Source: Pseudomonas versuta (GTDB lineage: Bacteria; Pseudomonadota; Gammaproteobacteria; Pseudomonadales; Pseudomonadaceae). Taken from it: a stretch of DNA of 64,000 nucleotides. This document shows positions 17,997 to 26,321 of this stretch, piece by piece. Below the pieces are notes generated by a model, which was given only the letters and a program-made list of their open reading frames with translations, ran no database searches and was not told the DNA's origin. The stretch lies in the NCBI RefSeq assembly GCF_001294575.1, contig NZ_CP012676.1, positions 1,116,001 to 1,180,000 on the forward strand, given 5' to 3'. Numbering within the stretch: position 1 is the stretch's first letter; each line of letters begins with the position of its first letter. Made by a program: the position numbers and the translations under genes.

Positions 17997-19736
17997 TTAA
18001 AGGAGTTCCCGGGTGGCGTTCCAGTTATTCAAAAAGGTCTCGGCGTTGACTTCGCCGGTGATGCGTTGTGCGCGGCGCTCAACAGCGTCGGGACCGATCC
18101 AGATGAAACTGGGTGGCCCCGGCACTTGATAGCGGCCGAGCAATTCGCGGCTGGCGACATTATCGGCGGTCACGTCCAGACGCAACAGGCGCACACCTTG
18201 CAGGGCCTGCATCACCTGCGGTTTGGCAAACACCTGTTTCTCCATGACTTTGCATGACACACACCAGTCGGCGTAGTAATCCAGCAACACCCATTGCCCC
18301 TGCTCTTTGGCACTGGCCAGTTCGCGCTCCAGGCTGGCGGGGTCCTTGAGGGTGATAAAGGCATCATGGGCCGTGTTTGCGTTGCTGCTGGCGACTGTTT
18401 TGGCGGTATACACCTGTAACGGTTGCCACAGATCGGAGCCACCCCCGGCGGCTCCCACCAGCAACAGGCCGCCCCATAAACCCGCCAGCAGGCTCAACGG
18501 GTTGAACAGGGCCCTGGCGCGCAGGAACGTCTGCGCCTGTTGCCACAGGCTGCATGCCACCAGAATCAGCAGCACGCCCCACAGTCCGAGCCACAGGGAC
18601 TCGTCGAGCACCGGGCGGATCAGCAGCAGGGCAGTGCCCAGGAACAGGAAGCCGAACAGGCCTTTCATCAGGTTCATCCAGGCCCCGGGTTTGGGCAGGA
18701 AGCGACTGCCTACGGTGACCAGCAGCAATAGCGGCACCCCGATGCCGAGCCCCATGACAAACAGCACCAGGCCGCCTTGCACGGCATTGCCGCTTTGCGC
18801 GATGTACAGCAGGGCGCCTGCCAGCGGGGCGGTCATGCACGGGCCGACCAGCAAACCGGAGAGCGCGCCAAGAATGCCCGCGCCCAGCAGGCTGCCACCT
18901 TTGCGTCCGCGCCCGGCGTTTTCCAGCCGGTCACGCAGCGCTGCGGGCAGCTGCAATTCGAAGAAGCCAAACATGGGGAGCGACAACACGACAAACAGTG
19001 CGGCAAAACTGCCCAGCAACCAGGGCTGTTGCAGCAGTGCCTGCAAGTTGGCGCCCAGCAATGCGGCGAGTACGCCGAGCCCGGCATACACCAGCGCCAT
19101 GCTGATGACATAACTGCCCGCCACCGCAAAACCGCGTCCGGCGCTGGCACCGCTGCCCACTACCAGTCCGGCCAGAATCGGCAGCATCGGCAACGAGCAC
19201 GGGGTAAAGGCCAGTAGCAGGCCCAGGCCGAAAAACAGCAATAAACTCCAGCCCAGCGAACGCTGTTGCAAGCTGGCGGCCAGGGACTGGTCCTGAGCCT
19301 GGCCTTGCGCTGCGACCGGCGCAGTGCCGCCCAGATCCAGGGTCTGGCTTTGCGGCGGGTAGCACAGGCCGGCATCGGCACAGCCTTGCCAGCTGACTTT
19401 GACCTGGCCGCTGGCACCTGCCGGAATCAGCAATTCAACGCTGCCCCGATACACCTGGGTTTCGCCAAAAAACTCGTCACTGTGCTCCAGCCCTTGAGGC
19501 AACGCAGGCTTGTGTGCCTCGTCCAGGCCGTCAAACTTGAAGCGTTTCTGGTACAGGTAATAGGTATCGGCAATCTTCCAGTGCAGACGGGTTTCGCCGG
19601 ATTGCAGGGCTTCAGAGCTGAACTCGAAGGCTTTATTGGCAGGCAGAAAGTCGGGCTGTGCAAAAGGATCACCCGTGCCCTTGGCTTGAGCCAGGCCGGC
19701 GAAACACACCAGCAACAAAGTCATCAACAAACGCAT
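17997..19736 (-). CDS. dsbD: thiol:disulfide interchange protein DsbD
   Basis: The inner-membrane electron conduit from cytoplasmic thioredoxin to periplasmic DsbC/DsbG, 579 residues as usual. A signal peptide ends GLAQA. The N-terminal alpha domain has the cysteine pair in GCADAGLCYPP near residue 125. The central part has eight hydrophobic helices, with FTPCSLPMLP and VGPCMTAPLAGA holding the two membrane cysteines. The C-terminal gamma domain has DWCVSCKVME near residue 496. I use the ATG at 19736, preceded by AAGG, six codons inside the longest frame. It is divergent from a two-component system, an arrangement seen also at PA2478-PA2480. Confidence 0.94.
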   Translation of the reverse strand: MRLLMTLLLVCFAGLAQAKGTGDPFAQPDFLPANKAFEFSSEALQSGETRLHWKIADTYYLYQKRFKFDGLDEAHKPALPQGLEHSDEFFGETQVYRGSVELLIPAGASGQVKVSWQGCADAGLCYPPQSQTLDLGGTAPVAAQGQAQDQSLAASLQQRSLGWSLLLFFGLGLLLAFTPCSLPMLPILAGLVVGSGASAGRGFAVAGSYVISMALVYAGLGVLAALLGANLQALLQQPWLLGSFAALFVVLSLPMFGFFELQLPAALRDRLENAGRGRKGGSLLGAGILGALSGLLVGPCMTAPLAGALLYIAQSGNAVQGGLVLFVMGLGIGVPLLLLVTVGSRFLPKPGAWMNLMKGLFGFLFLGTALLLIRPVLDESLWLGLWGVLLILVACSLWQQAQTFLRARALFNPLSLLAGLWGGLLLVGAAGGGSDLWQPLQVYTAKTVASSNANTAHDAFITLKDPASLERELASAKEQGQWVLLDYYADWCVSCKVMEKQVFAKPQVMQALQGVRLLRLDVTADNVASRELLGRYQVPGPPSFIWIGPDAVERRAQRITGEVNAETFLNNWNATRELL

Positions 19737-19899
19737 CTTTAAAACCTTAAGCAATCACAAGTGGCGCTACAGTGCTGGCAACCCATTAACTGATCATTAA
19801 CCGCCGTACAGCCTGGTGACCCACCATTGGCTCTTTGGCGGCATAATCGGCCCTTAATCCCGGCGCTTTTTAATTGGCCACATTTACGTGGGTATCAGC

Positions 19900-20577
19900 A
19901 TGCATGTACTGGTTTGCGAAGACGACGAACTGATTGCCAGCGGCATTGTGGCAGGGCTCACGGCTCAAGGCCTGACGGTGGAACACGTCGGCACGGCCGC
20001 AGCGGCCAGGGCCATGCTCAAAGTGGCAGAGTTCGATGTGATGGTGCTCGATCTTGGCCTGCCGGATGAAGACGGCCTCAAGCTGCTGCAACAGTTGCGT
20101 CAGCAAGGCTTCGAGCTGCCGGTATTGGTGCTTACCGCGCGCGACTCGGTGACGGACCGGGTCGATGGCCTGCAAGCCGGAGCCGATGATTACCTGCTTA
20201 AACCCTTTGATCTGCGCGAGCTCGCAGCCCGTTTGCACACCCTGTTACGCCGGGTGGCCGGGCGCAGCGTCAATCTGATCGAGCATGGTCAGTTGAGCTA
20301 TGACCCCAGCAGCCGCGTGACCCTGCTTGCCGGTCAGCCGGTGGACCTTTCGCGTCGCGAGCAGGCGCTGTTGCAAGCCTTGCTGCACAACCGTGGCCGG
20401 GTCCTGTCCAGCGAGCAACTCAAGGACAGCATCTATGGCTTTGGCGACGAACTGGAGAGCAATGCCTTGAACGTGCATATCCATCACCTGCGCCGAAAGC
20501 TGGGCAATGGCATCGTTGAAACCGTTCGTGGTCTGGGCTATCGCCTGGGCCCGGCCGACGGTGTCGGGCAGCCATGA
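19900..20577 (+). CDS. OmpR-family response regulator
   Basis: A two-domain response regulator of 225 residues. The receiver domain has the acidic pair (CEDDE near residue 6), the phospho-acceptor Asp in VMVLDLGLPDEDG near residue 50 and the Lys in LLKPFD near residue 101. The C-terminal winged helix carries LSRREQALLQALL and ESNALNVHIHHLRRKLG, typical of OmpR/PhoB DNA-binding domains. It overlaps the sensor kinase by 4 bp and is divergent from dsbD-tlpA-dsbG, so the Dsb operon is a likely target. The ATG at 19900 is chosen over a GTG four codons upstream; neither has a strong ribosome-binding site. Confidence 0.9.
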   Translation: MHVLVCEDDELIASGIVAGLTAQGLTVEHVGTAAAARAMLKVAEFDVMVLDLGLPDEDGLKLLQQLRQQGFELPVLVLTARDSVTDRVDGLQAGADDYLLKPFDLRELAARLHTLLRRVAGRSVNLIEHGQLSYDPSSRVTLLAGQPVDLSRREQALLQALLHNRGRVLSSEQLKDSIYGFGDELESNALNVHIHHLRRKLGNGIVETVRGLGYRLGPADGVGQP

Positions 20578-21899
20578 TGAGCATGCGACTGCGTTTGAGC
20601 CTGACCATCGGCTCGGCGTTCGTGCTGGTCTGGGCCCTGGCCGCAGCCTGGATGCTCAGCGATCTGCGCCAGCAAATGATGTTCTCCCTTGATCAACGAC
20701 TGGTGGCTTCGGCGCGGATGGTGGCCGGGCTGCTGGAGCAGTTGCCGCAATTGCCGGTCAAGGGCGAGGGGACCCATTTCAGTGCCGAACAACTGACCAT
20801 CCCAGGCGGCATGGCCTGCCAGGTCAGTTCTTTGCGCGGCGAGATTCTGGCCCGCAGTCACAACAATCCGGACCAGCCGATGCAGTCCGCGGCGGCCGGT
20901 TTTCATGATCAGACCATCGATGGCGCCACCTGGCGCACCTTCACCCTGGATCGCGGCGATGTGCGGATCACCACCGCGGACCGCCAGGTTGAGCGCGAAG
21001 CGCTGAACCTCTCGGTATTGCTCGCGGCTTCGGTGCCGGTGGGCATGGCGTTGATGGTGTGCCTGCTGCTGTTGTGGCTGGGCATCGGCCAGGGGCTGGC
21101 GCCACTGCAGCGCATGCGTGCCGCCCTGATGCGGCGCGATGCCGATTCGCTGCAACCCTTGCAGATAGAACCGCTGCCCAGCGAACTGAAACCGCTGCTC
21201 GACTCCCAGAACCAGTTATTTGCACGCATCGCCAAAGCCATTGAGCGTGAGCGGCGCCTCACAGGTGATGCCGCCCATGAACTGCGCAGCCCCCTGACGG
21301 CGATCAAAACCCACCTGCAGGTGGCGCGCATGACCGATGGCGCCGCGCGTGAGCAGTCCCTGGCCCACGCTGAAACCGCGGCTGACCGCTTGCATCGCAC
21401 TCTCGAACAGTTGCTGTTGCTGGCGCGGGTGGAGGGCAGCCTGTCCTTCGATGACGGCGTGCAGTGTTCGGCCGAGCAAGTGGCACGGCTGGCGATCCAT
21501 GATGCGGCGAGTGGCGCGGCTGAGCGCATTGACCTGCAACTGCCTGAAGGGCTGCCGGGCACTGCACTGCAAGTGCCTTCGGTACTGGCGATTGCCGCAC
21601 TGCGCAATTTGCTGGATAACGCCCTGCGCCATACCCCGGCTGATACCCAGGTTGAATTGTCGCTGCGGGTTGAAGGCCCTTACGTGCATTTTGTGGTGCG
21701 CGACCACGGCCCGGGCATCCCGCCAGAAACCCTGCAGCACATGACCCAGCGCTTCTGGCGCAATGGCAACAGCAATGGCTGCGGCCTGGGCCTGGCCATC
21801 GTGCAAGCGATAGTCGAGCGTTGTGGCGGCGACCTGAGTTTTGATAGTCGGGCCGACGGTTTGCGGGTTGAACTGCGCATGCCATTGCAAACCGCGTGA
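20574..21899 (+). CDS. sensor histidine kinase
   Basis: The membrane sensor partner of the preceding regulator, 441 residues. One hydrophobic helix lies near residues 10-30, a periplasmic sensing loop of about 110 residues follows, and a second helix is near 155-175. The phospho-acceptor motif TGDAAHELRSPLTAIKTHLQ is near residue 235. The ATPase domain shows NLLDNALRHTP (N box), DHGPGIP (G1) and NGCGLGLAIV (G2). The signal is unknown; the divergent Dsb genes suggest periplasmic redox or metal stress. The ATGA overlap with the regulator implies coupled translation. Confidence 0.92.
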   Translation: MMSMRLRLSLTIGSAFVLVWALAAAWMLSDLRQQMMFSLDQRLVASARMVAGLLEQLPQLPVKGEGTHFSAEQLTIPGGMACQVSSLRGEILARSHNNPDQPMQSAAAGFHDQTIDGATWRTFTLDRGDVRITTADRQVEREALNLSVLLAASVPVGMALMVCLLLLWLGIGQGLAPLQRMRAALMRRDADSLQPLQIEPLPSELKPLLDSQNQLFARIAKAIERERRLTGDAAHELRSPLTAIKTHLQVARMTDGAAREQSLAHAETAADRLHRTLEQLLLLARVEGSLSFDDGVQCSAEQVARLAIHDAASGAAERIDLQLPEGLPGTALQVPSVLAIAALRNLLDNALRHTPADTQVELSLRVEGPYVHFVVRDHGPGIPPETLQHMTQRFWRNGNSNGCGLGLAIVQAIVERCGGDLSFDSRADGLRVELRMPLQTA

Positions 21900-21907
21900 C
21901 CTGTCTA

Positions 21908-21993
21908 TGGGAGCTGGCTTGCCACCGATACTGGCGCCTCGGACTATCTGAACGTGCCAGTTGACCCCATCGCTGGCAAGCCAGCTCCCACAC
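21908..21993. repeat. inverted repeat of a second REP type
   Basis: GGGAGCTGGCTTGCCA at the left pairs with TGGCAAGCCAGCTCCCA at the right across a loop of about 50 bases. It follows the kinase gene. Confidence 0.8.
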
Positions 21994-22163
21994 GGTAAGG
22001 GGCTGGCTTTTTTTCAACGGTTTTATTGATCTGAATCTTGTCGCTCAGCGATTTTTCTGGAACGATCCCCCCCTCCAATAAACACCCGCAACAGCGCTTT
22101 AACAGGGGCTTGTGCAGTATTTTCGGCGCTGCAAAAGCGTACTGTTTTCCCTTTTTCCTGGCC

Positions 22164-22182
22164 GATAAACGCCGTGTTTATC
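22164..22182. promoter_or_regulatory. palindrome upstream of cycA
   Basis: GATAAAC-GCCGT-GTTTATC is a perfect 7-bp inverted repeat with a 5-bp spacer, 48 bp before the cycA ATG. It could be a repressor operator or a small leader hairpin; the regulator is not identifiable here. Confidence 0.45.
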
Positions 22183-22229
22183 CGGTTTGCGGACCCCGTA
22201 AAAGACCAAGAACTCAAGGTAGAAAAATA

Positions 22230-23636
22230 ATGAAGGATTCAACGCTTGATCACCGACCTGACGGGGAAGAACCAGAGCTCAAACGCAGTCTGTCCAATCG
22301 TCACATTCAACTGATCGCCATTGGCGGAGCCATCGGTACGGGCCTGTTCATGGGCTCGGGCAAAACCATCAGCCTCGCCGGTCCCTCGATCATCTTTGTC
22401 TACATGATCATCGGTTTCATGCTGTTTTTCGTCATGCGCGCCATGGGCGAATTGCTTTTATCCAACCTCAATTACAAGTCTTTCATAGATTTTTCAGCTG
22501 ACCTGCTGGGCCCCAGAGCTGGCTACTTTACCGGCTGGACATACTGGTTTTGCTGGATCGTGACAGGCATTGCCGATGTCATCGCCATCTCCGGCTACAC
22601 CCAGTTCTGGTTCCCCGACATCCCCCTGTGGTTGCCTGCAATTGCTTGTGTGGCCTTACTGCTGTCGCTGAATCTGATCACGGTGAAAATGTTCGGTGAG
22701 CTGGAGTTCTGGTTCGCCATGATCAAGATCGTGGCTATTTGCGCGTTGGTCTGTACCGGCCTCTACATGGTGGTTACCGCTTTTCAGTCGCCGACCGGCA
22801 ACACGGCTTCGGTGGCCAACCTGTGGAATGACGGCGGCATGTTCCCCCATGGCTTGATGGGCTTCTTCGCCGGCTTTCAAATTGCTGTCTTTGCCTTTGT
22901 CGGCATTGAGCTGGTAGGTACAACCGCTGCCGAAACCAAGAACCCGGAACGCAATTTGCCACGGGCGATCAATTCAATCCCGCTGCGCATCATCATGTTT
23001 TATGTGTTCGCGTTGATTGCGATCCTGGCCGTTACTCCATGGCGCGATGTAGTCGCCAACAAAAGCCCCTTCGTCGAACTCTTCATGCTTGCCGGTCTGC
23101 CGGCTGCCGCAGGCATCATCAACTTTGTGGTACTGACCTCTGCGGCCTCATCGGCCAACAGCGGCGTGTTCTCCACCAGCCGGATGCTGTTCGGCCTGGC
23201 ACTGGAGGGCGAAGCCCCGCGCAAGTTCAAGATCCTTTCCCGGCGCGCAGTGCCCTCCAACGGCCTGATCTTTTCCTGCATCTGTCTGTTGGCGGGTGCG
23301 CTGGTGATTTATCTGGTGCCGAACCTGATGGATGCATTCACCCTGATCACCACTGTCTCGGCGACCCTGTTCATGTTTGTGTGGACGATGATCCTGCTGT
23401 CCTACCTGGCGTATCGCAAAAAAAGCGATCACCTGCACCAGGCATCGCACTACAAAATGCCGGGTGGCAAGGTCATGGTCTGGGTTTGCCTGACCTTCTT
23501 TGTCTTCATCCTGGTATTGCTTGCCCTGGAGGACGATACCCGTCAGGCGCTGTACCTGGTGCCGGTCTGGTTCGTGGTGCTGGGCCTGGCCTACCGTTCA
23601 GTACGCCGCAACAAGATGTTGGCCCACGACCGCTAA
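22230..23636 (+). CDS. cycA: amino acid permease, D-serine/D-alanine/glycine transporter type
   Basis: An inner-membrane APC-family proton symporter of 468 residues with twelve hydrophobic helices. SNRHIQLIAIGGAIGTGLFM near residue 25 is the conserved first helix of AAT-type permeases, and AETKNPERNLPRAINSIP lies in the loop after helix six. The sequence most resembles CycA, which imports glycine, D-alanine and D-serine, although other AAT members cannot be excluded. I start at 22230, following AAGGTAG; the longer frame back to 22038 adds 64 unlike residues. A palindrome lies in the leader. It is flanked by unrelated repeats on both sides. Confidence 0.85.
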   Translation: MKDSTLDHRPDGEEPELKRSLSNRHIQLIAIGGAIGTGLFMGSGKTISLAGPSIIFVYMIIGFMLFFVMRAMGELLLSNLNYKSFIDFSADLLGPRAGYFTGWTYWFCWIVTGIADVIAISGYTQFWFPDIPLWLPAIACVALLLSLNLITVKMFGELEFWFAMIKIVAICALVCTGLYMVVTAFQSPTGNTASVANLWNDGGMFPHGLMGFFAGFQIAVFAFVGIELVGTTAAETKNPERNLPRAINSIPLRIIMFYVFALIAILAVTPWRDVVANKSPFVELFMLAGLPAAAGIINFVVLTSAASSANSGVFSTSRMLFGLALEGEAPRKFKILSRRAVPSNGLIFSCICLLAGALVIYLVPNLMDAFTLITTVSATLFMFVWTMILLSYLAYRKKSDHLHQASHYKMPGGKVMVWVCLTFFVFILVLLALEDDTRQALYLVPVWFVVLGLAYRSVRRNKMLAHDR

Positions 23637-23639
23637 CGT

Positions 23640-23755
23640 GTAGTCGCTGACAAGGAACGAGGCTGCGATCGGGTGCGCAGCAGTCGTAAAAATGAGTGCT
23701 CAGGTTTTGCGGGCATTGCCCGATCGCAGCCTCGTTCCTCGACAGCGACTACAAG
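23640..23755. repeat. long inverted repeat (gtagtcgctga / aggctgcgatcggg type)
   Basis: TGTAGTCGCTGACAAGGAAC at the left is matched by GAACGAGGCTGCGATCGGG-type arms and their inverse CCCGATCGCAGCCTCGTTCC ending GCGACTACA at the right. The arms are over 30 bp with a loop near 45 bp. A decayed relative is at 48314. It lies between convergent cycA and fpvF and may also act as a bidirectional terminator. Confidence 0.8.
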
Positions 23756-23757
23756 GG

Positions 23758-24669
23758 TTACGTGGCCGTGGTCAGCACTTTCACAATCGCGTCGACAGTG
23801 CTTTGCAGTGCCGTCACCGGGTCGGCGCCATCGGCGCTGACTACCACCAGTTCGCTGCCGCCTTCAGTCACCGCTGCCTGCAACGCTGCGCACGGTGGGC
23901 GATGATCCAGCACCAAGGCTACGTCATTGTCCTTCAGGGTCTGGCTCAAGGCCTTTAGTGCCTGGGGCGTCCATGGCTCATCGCCTTTGTGCTGTACCTC
24001 GACCCGCTCCAGGTTCAGGCCGCCGGTCAAGTAATCCAGTCGGTCCGACAAGCTCACCACCGTCAGGTTGTCAGCCCCGGCCAGCCTGGCCTCGCTGTCA
24101 GCACTGAGTTTGAGCAGTCGCTGCTTGAGGTTGGCAAGGTTGGCTTCAATCTGCGTTTTGGCGGACGGTGCCAGGCGCACCAGGTCCGCCGCAATCACGT
24201 CAGCCATGCGCCCCATATTGTTACTGGCCAGCCAGGGCTGGCTGTTCAGCCCGTCGGGGTGATTGCCCGGCTGCAGCGCGATGCCCGGCAAGCTGCCGTC
24301 CACCGGGCGCGCGGCGTCGACTTCGACGATACGGATATTGCTGCGCCGCGCCATCGGGTAGAGCGGGTCGTCGCGCCACACCGAGCGCAGACCGATCACT
24401 GCATCGGCATTGACCGCCAGCTGCTGCAGGGCCGGTGCGCCGCGACCACTGAAGTAAGCACTTTGCCGACTGCCGGGCAGATTGGCTGCGGCGGCCCGCT
24501 CCAGGGTGACGTTGCTGTCTTTGACCAGCAACTGGCCCAGGCCGTAAGTAATCGGCAGGCTGGCGAGGATTCGCAGCGGTGCACCGCCAGCCGTGTCGGC
24601 CGCCTGCAGCAGGGTGCTGAGCAGGCCGGCGATGGCCAGTGCCAGAGTCAGTTTGCGTAGAGTAAACAT
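23758..24669 (-). CDS. fpvF: FpvF-type periplasmic binding protein
   Basis: A secreted ZnuA-like cluster A-1 binding protein of 303 residues with a signal peptide ending LLQAA. It is the last gene of the eight-gene set and follows fpvE directly. In P. aeruginosa FpvC and FpvF together bind ferripyoverdine in the periplasm while iron is released. Compared with metal-binding relatives it lacks the usual first metal histidine: the segment NLPGSRQSAYFSGRGAPAL stands where an (N/D)PH-type motif normally lies. This fits binding of the siderophore or partner rather than free metal. The gene order makes the assignment strong even though sequence alone is less specific. Confidence 0.85.
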   Translation of the reverse strand: MFTLRKLTLALAIAGLLSTLLQAADTAGGAPLRILASLPITYGLGQLLVKDSNVTLERAAAANLPGSRQSAYFSGRGAPALQQLAVNADAVIGLRSVWRDDPLYPMARRSNIRIVEVDAARPVDGSLPGIALQPGNHPDGLNSQPWLASNNMGRMADVIAADLVRLAPSAKTQIEANLANLKQRLLKLSADSEARLAGADNLTVVSLSDRLDYLTGGLNLERVEVQHKGDEPWTPQALKALSQTLKDNDVALVLDHRPPCAALQAAVTEGGSELVVVSADGADPVTALQSTVDAIVKVLTTAT

Positions 24670-25569
24670 TTATCCAATATTCCCTTTCAGGCTGGGTACC
24701 ACGCCACGGGCGATGGCTGCGAGGGCGAAAGCGATACCGGCCACCAGAATGATTGCCGCGCCGGACGGAATGGGCAGGTCGAACACGATAGGCAGCAAGA
24801 TTCCGCACAAGGTGCTGACCGTTGCGATCAATACCGAAATCCAGAAAAAGCCTTTGAGCGACTGGCTGAGCAAGCGTGCCGCCGCCGCCGGAATCACCAG
24901 CAGGGCGCCCACCAGAATGGCTCCGATCACCTTGACCGCCGCTACGGTAATCAGGGTCACCAGAATCACGAACAGGTAGTCCAGGGTCTTGACCGCGACC
25001 CCGCGCACGGCAGCCAGTTGCGGGTTGAAGCTGGCGAGCATGATGCGGTTGTACAGCGGCAGACTCAGGCCAAGCACCAGTGTGCCGACGATCGCCAGTA
25101 CCAGCAGGTCGTTTCCGTTGACCGTCAATACTGAGCCGAACAGTACGTTTTCAAGGATGTGCACGTTGATCTTGCCCGCCAGAATCAGCAGCAGGCTGGC
25201 GCCCAGTGCCAGCGACACGGACAGGAACACGCCGATCAGGGTGTCCGGGGCCAGGCCCGTTCGGTTGCGCAGGTAATTGAGTGAAATGCCGAACAACAGG
25301 CAATAGCCGAACAGGCTGCCATAAGGGCCGGTGTAGGGTTCGCCGAGCAAAATGCCGATGGCCACGCCCGTCAGCGCGGCATGCCCGACGGCTTCGGAGA
25401 AAAAGGCGAAACGCTTGACCACCACCAGGGTGCCCAGGCCGCCCAGCACAGGGCCGATCAATAACCCGGCAAGCACCGCGTTGACCACAAAGCCATAAGC
25501 CAGGATTTCCGGCAGGTAGCCGGCCGAGGCCCAGCCCTGGACCATCAGACGGAACGCTTCATAGCTCAT
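24670..25569 (-). CDS. fpvE: FpvE, ABC-3-type metal transporter permease
   Basis: An inner-membrane permease of 299 residues with eight or nine hydrophobic helices, in the ABC-3 (ZnuB/MntB) family. KRFAFFSEAVGHAALTGVAI near residue 53 is the conserved cytoplasmic coupling region of this family. It should form the transmembrane part of FpvCDE, which takes up iron freed from pyoverdine in the periplasm. The start codon overlaps the end of fpvD by one base and fpvF begins one base after its stop, so translation is tightly coupled. Confidence 0.9.
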   Translation of the reverse strand: MSYEAFRLMVQGWASAGYLPEILAYGFVVNAVLAGLLIGPVLGGLGTLVVVKRFAFFSEAVGHAALTGVAIGILLGEPYTGPYGSLFGYCLLFGISLNYLRNRTGLAPDTLIGVFLSVSLALGASLLLILAGKINVHILENVLFGSVLTVNGNDLLVLAIVGTLVLGLSLPLYNRIMLASFNPQLAAVRGVAVKTLDYLFVILVTLITVAAVKVIGAILVGALLVIPAAAARLLSQSLKGFFWISVLIATVSTLCGILLPIVFDLPIPSGAAIILVAGIAFALAAIARGVVPSLKGNIG

Positions 25570-26321
25570 CAGGCAACACTCCCGCGAGTCTTGGGATGGG
25601 TCGAAAACAGATTCAGCAACCGCTCCGGGCTGAGGGTCTGCTCTGGCGGGCCGTCGAACAGCACCTGGCGATTGAGCCCGGTGACGCGTTCGGCCAGGCG
25701 CTTGACGGCGGCCAGGTCGTGCTCGATCCAGACCACTGTCACTGCGTTCGCGTGCCAGTGCGCCAGCAAGCGTTCAAATACCTGGGCCCCGGCTTCATCC
25801 AGCGCCGACATCGGCTCATCCAGAACCAGCAATTGCGCAGCCGGAATCAAGCCCTGGGCCAGCAACACGCGCTGGCGCTCACCGCCCGACAACGCGCCCA
25901 TGCGCCGCTTGCGCTTGTCCTGCATGCCCACCCGTTCCAGCGCCTCGCCAATGGCCGGGGCGACCTTGCGCGACAGCCCCATAAAGGCCGGCCGGCGCTG
26001 GCACATGGCTGCCATAAAGTCGTCGACGGTCATCGGCAGGCCGCGATCAAACTCCAGGGCCTGGGGCACGTAGCCGATCACCCCCGGCTCTGCGGGCCAG
26101 TTCAGGCACAGACGACCCTGATGCGGCATTTGCCCCAGCAGGGTTTTGATCAGCGAGCTTTTGCCGCCGCCGTTGGGGCCGACCAGTGCATGCACACTGC
26201 CGGGGCGAATGCTGAAACTGACGTGGTCGAGAATCAGGGTGCGACCCAGGGTCAGGGACACCTGATCAAACTCGACTCCGGGCCCCGTGGCCGTAACGCT
26301 CAGGTGTTCAGCGGCGCTCAT
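25569..26321 (-). CDS. fpvD: FpvD, ABC transporter ATPase
   Basis: The ATP-binding subunit of the FpvCDE transporter, 250 residues. Walker A is GPNGGGKSSLIKTLLG near residue 49, the Q-loop is GYVPQ, the signature LSGGERQRVLLAQ lies near residue 145, Walker B is LLVLDEPMSALD, and the H-loop His is in VVWIEHDL. It overlaps the upstream fpvC by four bases (ATGA) and runs into fpvE. The family (ZnuC/MntA-like) normally carries divalent metals; the operon context points to iron from ferripyoverdine. Confidence 0.92.
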   Translation of the reverse strand: MSAAEHLSVTATGPGVEFDQVSLTLGRTLILDHVSFSIRPGSVHALVGPNGGGKSSLIKTLLGQMPHQGRLCLNWPAEPGVIGYVPQALEFDRGLPMTVDDFMAAMCQRRPAFMGLSRKVAPAIGEALERVGMQDKRKRRMGALSGGERQRVLLAQGLIPAAQLLVLDEPMSALDEAGAQVFERLLAHWHANAVTVVWIEHDLAAVKRLAERVTGLNRQVLFDGPPEQTLSPERLLNLFSTHPKTRGSVA

